A model generated the notes under the pieces. It was not told the DNA's origin and searched no databases. It saw nothing but the letters and a program-made list of their open reading frames with translations. Made by a program: the position numbers and the translations under genes. A DNA stretch of 64,000 bases. It comes from Apodemus sylvaticus (Eukaryota; Chordata; Mammalia; Rodentia; Muridae). How positions within the stretch are numbered: position 1 is the stretch's first letter; each line of letters starts with the position of its first letter. Below are positions 56,140 to 64,000 of the stretch, one piece after another. The stretch covers positions 85,342,013-85,406,012 of the forward strand of contig NC_067473.1 in NCBI RefSeq assembly GCF_947179515.1, in the 5' to 3' direction.

Positions 56140-56800
56140 AAGCTTCTCAAATGATTTGACCAGGTCTCTAGCCAACCATCCAATGGAAGGGGAGAAAAGA
56201 TGGAAAATAGGACAAGTGGATATGACCCTGCTTAGAAGTAGTTCTTTGGGGGGGCAGTTCCAATCTCTGTTGTCAGGACAACATTAGTCTATTTCAATAG
56301 TGTCAGGGTAGCAACCACAAGTCAGCAGTGGTGGTACGATCTAGCAGAAAGTGACCGTCCTCTGCCAAATCTGTGTAAGTCACTGGAAACTAGAAGGACC
56401 AGCTGGGACACAAGGAGAACTTCTCTGCTATGTATCTTTCAATGAAGTGCAGATGAGTGAAGAGTAAGCCATGAGACCAAGGGATCATTGCAAAGCTAGC
56501 TATGCAAGCTCACAATCACTGTTCCTTGAGACCTATCTATTGTCTCTCTAAACATTGCATGCTCCTCCATAAGTGTTTCAGCAGTCTCATGTGAATCTGT
56601 CTTAAAAGATACCATATGATTTTCTTAAAAACCCATTTGAGTGTGCATTACCTGATGTGTCCAGAGATATGCACTTAAACATGCTTAGAGCCTGATTTGT
56701 CCCATATGAAAAGCATAAACAAGTTCTCCTGGGGACAGAGCAGTTTTCTAGCACTTTCTCTTTAGGATAAAAATGCTGAGAAGTGGGGTATTTTAAATAG
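56140..56800 (+). other. Lipocalin block 7 (distal 3' flank)
   Basis: Aligns with 20390-20880 and 37420-37640: 'GGGGAGAAAAGATGG', 'GTAGTTCTTTGGG', 'AAAGCTAGCTATGCAAGCTCACAATCA', 'ATTACCTGATGTGTCCAGAGAT'. No exon sequence. Confidence 0.65.
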
Positions 56801-57820
56801 TTTTCTAGTAAATACAGGTAGCCCACAGTTGGGACTCCTGAGTTGCTTCTCCCCTTGCTAGCTCTGGTGATCTTTTCTAAGCATTGCTTGGCTCTGAAGA
56901 AGGATTAGAATGAATGGTAGAGTTGGCACAGGTGCTTTTTTGGGCTGGAAACCTGTCCACATCCCACAAGTTACAGTTATATATCCGGCCTGACTATGTC
57001 TGGGGGAAAGGCTGTGCTCCTGCCCTTGGTTGGTATTACTGAGCTGGCATAACTCAGTGATAACACAGGTCAGACTTGGCCTTTCAAGACCAAGCAGGAT
57101 ACAATTGCAGTACAGAACACCATGGCCCAGAAAGGTAGACAATACCTGAAGTAAGCATGTTGAGTGCCAGCTAGTGCCTTCTACCATCAGGTCTCACCCT
57201 CACATGAAGCCAATAAAATTCCCCAGCCTAATGCCATTGTTGGTAATACCTTCCGAGGCAGCAAACAGCTCATAGAGTGGCAGAATAGCTGTTCCACTGT
57301 GGACTGCTGGACTGGGCTGGGTATAGTCACAGTGAGATATTTGAGGTAAACTACAAGGGGACAAAGAGTGACTAAGAAATAATGTGAGCACAAATGATCT
57401 CCTGAAGAGGTAAAATGTTCAGATTATGCTTAAATGGTAAAGACAAAGGGAGAGTGGATATGAAATATCAAAGACTGTTATAAACAGTTAGAAGTTAATA
57501 AAATACAGTCTTTAAGAGTAAATTAAATAAATTGAAAAGAATAAACTACTCAAGAGTAGAGAATTATATACAAATGAAGTAAGTTCAAAAAGCAATAATA
57601 AGTGAATAAATGTATGAGTAATTTCAAAAACAGTTGAAGGTCTTTTAAAAAGGTGCATAAAAGCTAAACAAAGATAACATACAGAGTCATAGAAATAAGG
57701 AGTTAAAATATTAAAATAAAGTCCCCAAAGAATGAAGAGAAATTGAAAGTTGGAGAGACTAAAAAAGAAATTTTTTTCTATATTGAATAGTAGAAGCATT
57801 GGGACCCCATCTACTTTTGT
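56801..57820. other. Unassigned sequence
   Basis: 56850-57400 is GC-balanced with no recognised repeat or gene. Frames on both strands overlap one another and show no domain. 57400-57820 is AT-rich. Nothing supported. Confidence 0.4.
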
Positions 57821-57846
57821 TTTTATTTTATTTTATTTTATTTTAA
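57821..57846. repeat. (TTTTA)n pentanucleotide repeat
   Basis: Five successive TTTTA/TTTA-type units. Confidence 0.85.
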
Positions 57847-57949
57847 GATCCAGGAAGCTTTAATGGTAGCACATACTCATATAACTACCACTGAAAGTTC
57901 CAGAAAGTAATTTCACCCCTTTGACTCCTTCTAGTCACACTCCTAGTCT

Positions 57950-58510
57950 TTTTAAGGGAAGTAGAAACACTTTATGATAAAATTAAAGATTTACATGGTA
58001 AATATTTCAGATAAACACATTACAATTCACAGTTTTCATGGAAAATTAAGAAGTAAAGTGATAAACATGTGAAACATTGCTAAATTAATTGAAATATGGG
58101 ATAGAAACATTTTACGATAGAAATGAAGATTTACGTGGAAAATATTTCTGATAAAATTGTAGAAAAATGTAGAAAAACATATTAGAATTGAAGATCATGA
58201 TGGAAAATTTTATATAGATATAATAATTGTAGGCATAAAAGCATTCCTAAGTTGATTAATAGTGGAATTATAAACATTTTCTGATAAACTTGAAGATTTA
58301 CATGGAAAATATTTCTGATAAAATTGTAGAAATATATAGAAAAACATGTTAAAGTGAAAGATTATCATGGAAATTATATAGATAAAATGATAGACATAAA
58401 GATAATTCTAAGTTGATTGAAAGTGGAATTATAAGCATTTTCAGATAACATTGAAGATTTACATGGAAAATATTTCTGGTAAAATTCAAGAAATAAATAG
58501 ACAAACACAT
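57950..58510 (+). repeat. Diverged tandem repeat, 4 units of ~140-166 bp
   Basis: The anchor AGATTTACATGG (with one G variant) recurs at 57988, 58128, 58294 and 58455. Each unit repeats 'GGAAAATATTTCTGATAAAATT', 'AAAACATATTA..AATTGA', 'ATCATGGAAAATT' and 'AAGTTGATT..AAGTGGAATTATAA'. AT-rich, non-coding, not an L1 5'UTR monomer type seen elsewhere here. Confidence 0.88.
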
Positions 58511-58519
58511 TAAAATTGA

Positions 58520-59323
58520 CTATTATGGCGGCATCCTGTGGTGAGGGCCACCACCGGCCAGTGGAATCGAGGCAACAGTGACCAGGTACATCCTTTGCCC
58601 CGCTACCACAGACCAGCCAGATTGTGTGCTGCAGAGTTGCAGTGCTTTTTTCCACACTGAAGCCCCATAAGACCTCTGCCTCCTGCGAGCCAGTTACGAG
58701 AGGCATTCTGCCATCGTGGCTCCTGGACACCAGAGAGATCTGACAGAACCAGGTATGCAGACATAGTCTGAGGCTAACATCCCTTGGGTCTAAGCCTGTC
58801 AGACTTTTGCCTGCACCTAGGCCCTGGGCAGTTCGGTGGGCAGTCTGTGCTCCAACCTGGTCTGGGGGTCGTTTGACCTGCAGACTGCCCTGCACTTGCA
58901 GGGGTGCATCTTGGCTACCTGACAGAACCAGTTAGCAGACATAGCCTGAGGCTAACATTGCTTGGGCCTAAGCCTGTCAGGCTTTTACCTGGACTCAGGG
59001 ACCGGGCAGCTTGGCAGGATATTTGTGATCCAACTCGGTTGGGGGATCTTTTGCTCTGCAGAGGGATCAGCACTTGGAAAGGTCCCAGCAGCATCCACCA
59101 TCATTACTCCCTAAAGGAGCAGATGGGTAACACCAGGTTCACAGAGACAACTTGGGGCAGGATATACTAGGGCTCCAAGGCACCCAAGAGGAGGGCAGCA
59201 CATTAGCAATCTGTGGCAGGGGAAACCCAGTCATCTAGATACGCTGAAATAGCCTTACAGGCTCACAGGAAGTTGAAGCACCAGCCAGTGACAACAAGAC
59301 CAACTAACACCAGAGATAACAAG
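58520..59323 (+). promoter_or_regulatory. L1 5'UTR of a second type
   Basis: About 800 bp, GC-rich. Two imperfect ~179-bp units begin at GACAGAACCAG (58742 and 58921) and share 'CAGACATAGYCTGAGGCTAAC' and 'CTAAGCCTGTCAGRCTTTT'. The units are unrelated by eye to the ~195-bp monomers of the 3168-10213 element. The 5' tip contains TTATGGCGGC, resembling a YY1 core. Confidence 0.75.
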
Positions 59324-60540
59324 ATGCCAAAAGGCAAAAGTAGGAACTTTACTAACAGAAATCTAGGCACTGTGGCAGCACCTGAACCCAATTCTCCAAC
59401 AACAGTAAGTCCTGGATAAACCAACACACTAGAAAAACAAGATTTGGATTTAAAAATCACTGGTCATAATGCTGCTAGAGGAACACAAGAAGGACATAAT
59501 TAAATCTCTTAAAGAAATACTGGGGAACATGAACAAGTTAGAAGCCCTTAAAATGGAAACACAAAAATCAATTAAAATAATTCAGGAGAATATGGGGCAA
59601 CAGATAGAAGCCAATAAAAAGGAAACACAGAAATCACTTAAAGAAATACAGGAGAAATTGAGTCAACAGACAGAAGTCATGAAAGAGGAAACACAAAAAT
59701 CTCTTAAAGAATTACAGGAAAACACAAACAAACAAATGAAGGAATTGAGCAAAACCATCTTGGATCTAAAAACAGAAGTAGAAACAACTAAGCAATAACA
59801 AAGGGAGATAACTTTTGAGATAGAAATTTTGGGAAGAAATCAGGGGCCATAGATGCAAAATAAACAACAGAATACAAGAGATGGAAGAAAGAATCTCAGA
59901 TGCCAAAGATACCATAGAAACCATTGGAAAAGAAAATGAAAAATGCAAAGAGCTTGTAACCCAAAACATCCAGGAAATCCAGGACACAATGAGAAGACCA
60001 AACCTAAGGAATATAGGCATAGATGAGAATAAAGATATACAACTGTAAGGGCCAGCAAATATCTTCAACAAAATTATGGAAGAAAACTTCTCTAACCTAA
60101 ACAGAGAGATGTCCATGAATATACAAGAAGCCTACAGGACTCCAAACAGACTGGACCAGGTCAGAAATACCTCCTGTCACATAATAATCAAAACCACAAA
60201 TGTACTAAACAAAGAAAGAATATTAAAGGCAATAAGAGAAAAAGGCCAAGTAACATATAAAGGAAGACCTATCAGAATCACACCAGACTTCTCACCAGAG
60301 ACCAAGAAAGCTAGAAGATCCTGGGCAGATCTCATGCAGACTCTATGACAACAAAAATGTCAGCCAACACTCCTATACCCAGCAAAACTCTCAATCACCA
60401 TAGATGGAGAAACCAAGATATTCAATAACAAAACCAAAATTTACACAATATCTTTCCACAAACCCAGCCCTACAAAGAATAACAGGAGGAAAACTCCAAT
60501 ACAATGAGGGAAACTACACCCTGGAAAAGCAAGATAGTAA
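59324..60540 (+). pseudogene. L1 ORF1, interrupted
   Basis: Start MPKGKSRNFTNRN at 59324. A stop after SPG (59417) and frameshifts at about 59465, 59797 and 60045 break the frame. Coiled-coil repeats (QKSLKEIQEK), the RRM (MRRPNLRNIG) and REKGQVTYKGRPIRI are recognisable in separate frames. Confidence 0.9.
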
Positions 60541-60595
60541 CCTTTCATCAAACCCAAAAGAAGATAACCACGCAAATATAAAAATAACATCAAAA

Positions 60596-63500
60596 ATGAC
60601 AGGAAGTAATAATCACTATTCCTTAACATCAATGGACTCAATTCCCCAATAAAAAGACATAGATTAACAGAATGGATAAGAAATAGGTCACTACATTTTG
60701 CTGCATACAGGAAACACACCTCAGTGTCAAAGACAAAAGCTACCTTAGAGTAAAAGGCTTGAAGCCAATTTTACAAGCCAATGGTCTCAGGAAACGAGCC
60801 AGAGTAGGAGTAGCCATTCTAATAGCAGATCAAATTGACTTTCAACCTAAAATCATCAAAAGAGACAGAGAGAAAAAAAAAGAGACACTGAAGGAAACTT
60901 CTTGCTCGTCAAAGAAAAAATCCACCAAGAAGAACTCTCAATTGTGAACATCTATGCTCCAAATGGAAGGGCACCCTCATTTGTAAAAGAAACTTTACTA
61001 AAGCAAAAAGCACACATTGCACCTAACACAATAATTGTGGGAGACTTCAACAAGAGACTCTCCTCAATGCACTGATCAGAAAAGCAGAAACTAAAGAGGG
61101 TCACGGTAAAACTAACTTAAGCTTTGGACCAATTGGAATTTATATATATATAAAACATTTCCTCCCAAAGCAAAAGAATATACCTTTTTCTAATCACCAC
61201 ATGGTACCTTCTCCAAAATCGACCATTTAATTGGTCACAAAACAGACCTCAACAAATAGAAGATGATCGAACTAATCCCATGCCTCCTATCAGATCGCTA
61301 TGGAGTAAGAGTGGTCTTCAGTAGCAAAAAAAAAAAAAAAAGAAAGCCCACATACACATGGAGGATGAACAGTACTCTACTCAATGATACCTTGGTCAAA
61401 GAAGAAATAAAGGAAGAAATCAAAGACTTTTTAGAATTTAACGAAAATGAAGGCAGAGGAAAACTCATAGCCCTGAATGCCTCCAAAAAGGAACTCTAGA
61501 GAGCATACACTAGCAGCGTAAGGGCACACATGAAAGCACTGGAACAAAAAGAAGCTAATTCATCCAGGATGAGTAGAAGATAGGAAATCATCAAACTCAG
61601 GGCTGAAATCAATCAAGTAGAAGCAAAGAGAAGCATACAAAAAATCAACAAGACCAGGAGCTGGTTCTTTGAGAAAATCAACAAGACAGATAAACCCTTA
61701 ACCAGACTAAGCAAATAGCACAGAGACAGTATTCAAATTAACAAAATTAGCAATGAAAAGGGGGATATAACAACAGAACCTGAGGAAATTCAAAAAATCC
61801 TCAGATCCTACTTCAAAAGCCTATACTCAACACATCTGGAGAATCTGGAGGAAATGGATAATTTCCTAAATAGATACCAAATACCAAAATTAAATCAGAA
61901 TCAAAAAGATCATCTAAACAGTCCCATAAGCCCTAAAAAAATAGAAGGGATCATTGAAAGTCTTCCAACCAAAAAAAGCACAGGACCAGATGGTTTTAGT
62001 GCAGAATTCTATCAGACCATCAAAGCAGACGTAACACCAAGATTCTTCAAACTATTCCACAAAATAGAAACAGAAAGAACACTACCCAACTTATTCTATG
62101 AAGCCACAATTACACTGATACCAAAAGCACACAAAGATTCAACAAAGAGAACTACAGACCAATTTCCCTTATGAACATCAATGCAAAAATACTCAATAAA
62201 ATTCTTGCCAACCGAATCCAAGAACACATCAAAATTATCAATCACCATGATCAAGTAGGCGTCATCCCAGGGATGCAGGGATGGTTCAATATAAGGAAAT
62301 CTATCGATGCAATCCACTACAAAAAAAAAAAAAAAAAAACTCAAAGAAAAAAATCACAAGGTCATTTCATTAGATGCTGAAAAAGCATTTGAAAAAATTC
62401 AGCATCCTTTCATGGTGAATGTCTTGGAAAGAACAGGAATTCAAGGCCCATACTTAAACATAGTAAAAGCAACATACAACAAACCGGTAGCCAACATCAA
62501 ACTAAGTGGAGAGAAACTTGAAGCAATCCCACTAAAATCAGGGACTAGACAAGGCTCCCTCTCTCCATATCTTTTCAGTATTTTCAGTATTGTACTTGAA
62601 GTACAAGCTAGTGCAATTAGTCAACATAAGGAGGTCAAAAGGATACAAATTGGAAAGGAAGAAGTCAAACTATCATATTTGCAGATGATATGATAGTATA
62701 CTGCAGTGACCCAAAAACCTCCACCAGAGAATTCCTACAGTTGATAAACAACTTCTGCAAAGTGGGAGGTTATAAAATCATCTCAAGCAAATCAGTTGCC
62801 TTCCTGTACTCAAAGGATAAGGAGGCTGAGAAAAAATTAAGGAAATGACACCCCTCACAATAGCCACAAACAATATAAAGTATCTTGGCATGACTATGAC
62901 CAAACAAGTGAAAGATCTGTATGACAGGAACCTCAAAACTCTGAAGAAGGACATGGAAGAAGACCTCAAAAAATGGGAAAACCTCCCATGCTCGTGGATT
63001 GGCAGGATTAGTATAGTTAAAATGGCCATCTTGCCAAAAGCAATATACAGATTCAACACAATCCCCATCAAAATCCCAATTCAGTCCTTCATATAGTTAG
63101 GAAGAGCAATTCTCAAATTTATCTGGAATAACAAATACCCAGGATAGCTAAACAGCAAAATAAATTATTGGGAAATCAGTATCCCAGACCTCAAGCAATA
63201 CTACAGAGCAATAGTGTTAAAAACTGCATGGTACAGGTACAGTGACAAGCAGGCGGATCAATGGAATAGGATCGAAGATTCAGAAATGAACTCACATACC
63301 TATGGCCACTTGATCTTCAACAAAGGAGCTGAAAACATCCAGTGGAAAAAGACAGCCTTTTCAACAAAAGGTGCTAGTTCAATTGGAGGTCAGCATGCAG
63401 AAGAATTCGAATTGATCCATCCTTATCTCCTTGTACTAAGCTCAATTCCATGTGGATCAAGGACCTCCACATAAAACCAGACACACTGAAACTAATAGAA

Positions 63501-64000
63501 AAGAAACTGGGGATGAACCTTGAAGACATCGGTACAGTGGGAAAGTTCCTGAACAGAACACCAATAGCTTATCCGCTAAGATCAAGAATTGACAAATGGG
63601 ACCTCATAAAATTACAAAGTTTCTGTAAGGCAAAGGACACCATCAAAAGTACAAATCGGCAACCAACACACTGGGAAAAGATCTTCACCAACCCTATATC
63701 TGACAGAGGGCTAATATCCAATATATACAAAGAACTCAAGAAGTTATACCCCAGAAAACCACATAACCCTATTAAAAAATGGGGTGCAGACCTAAACAAA
63801 GAATTTTCACATGAAGAATTTTGGATGGCTGAGAATCATCTTAAAAAATGTTCAACATCATTAGTCATTAGGGAAATGCAAATCAAAACAACCCTGAGAT
63901 TTCACCTCACACCAGTCAGAATGGCCAAGATTAAAACTCAAGAGACAGGAGGTGTTGGCAAGGATCTGGAGAAAGAAGAACACGCCACTGCTGGTGGGGT
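60596..64000 (+). pseudogene. L1 ORF2, interrupted and incomplete
   Basis: Starts MTGSNNHYSLTS. An early frameshift (about 60640), an A-rich insertion (60870-60880), A-runs at 61326 and 62320, and a frameshift at the FADD site (about 62680) destroy the frame. Endonuclease, RT and post-RT blocks can be followed in order to the right edge, which cuts off the C-terminus. Confidence 0.9.

Larger units (their letters stand above)
58520..64000 (+). mobile_element. Near full-length but mutated L1, running off the window
   Basis: The 5'UTR starts at about 58520 (TTATGGCGGCATCC), ORF1 at 59324 and ORF2 at 60596. ORF2 continues to the Cys-motif region at the right edge, so most of the element is present. 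Both ORFs have stops and frameshifts. The 3' end lies outside the window. Its 5' tip directly follows the ~150-bp tandem repeat. Confidence 0.9.

Noticed and set aside
56858..57393. Overlapping frames of 61-109 codons on both strands at 56.8-57.4 kb
   Set aside because: No signal peptide, domain or splice pattern; frames on opposite strands compete and none resembles a known exon.
1..64000. tRNA, rRNA, snRNA and bacterial-type features
   Set aside because: None found by reading; the only tRNA-like sequences are the promoter heads of the two B2 SINEs.

Overview
The window is mammalian nuclear DNA from a murid rodent, most probably rat. It is AT-rich and has no operons. It is packed with murine-type L1 elements, B2 SINEs, class III (ERV-L) and class II (ERVK-like) retrovirus relics, and CA/GT/GA microsatellites. 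The rat assignment rests on the L1 open reading frames and 3' ends and is an inference.

The backbone is a locally duplicated lipocalin locus. At least seven paralogous blocks of the same ancestral unit can be recognised. Blocks 1-4 lie on the + strand (about 1-419, 11886-21180, 23390-28140, 33800-38035). Blocks 5 and 6 are inverted (about 41810-46030 and 46290-49848). Block 7 is + again (about 56140-56800). Block 2 carries what reads as a complete six-exon gene for a 176-residue secreted lipocalin of the odorant-binding / major-urinary-protein type (12746-16559). No single long open frame reveals it, because its coding exons are only 88, 133, 71, 111, 102 and 26 nt. All splice sites are GT-AG, the phases agree and no stop interrupts it. 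Blocks 3, 4 and 5 keep only relic exons: a start-less exon 1, a stop-bearing exon 5 with exon 6, and an isolated exon 1.

Between and inside these blocks are transposons. 1431-11885 is a degenerate ERV-L provirus (reverse transcriptase, RNase H, integrase, dUTPase, 3' LTR). It is split by a full-length L1 on the - strand (3168-10213) flanked by a 15-bp target-site duplication, with intact ORF1 and ORF2 and a 1.6-kb 5'UTR of ~195-bp monomers. Older Lx-type L1 pieces lie at 545-1115, 16845-17370, 21185-23235, 24430-25225 and 40290-41262. A mosaic of inverted L1 segments fills 28165-33770. Further L1 pieces lie at 42346-43872 and 49850-52195. An ERVK-like gag-pro-pol relic (- strand) occupies about 52200-55900. 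A diverged ~150-bp tandem repeat lies at 57950-58510. A long, mutated L1 with its own type of 5'UTR starts near 58520 and runs off the window.

The intact ERV-L-type LTR at 11455-11885 lies just upstream of, and in the same direction as, the intact lipocalin gene. The candidates most worth testing are the unannotated-looking lipocalin gene, its palindromic cluster, and the potentially mobile L1. No sequence comparison could be run; family calls rest on reading motifs, exon sizes and phases by eye.
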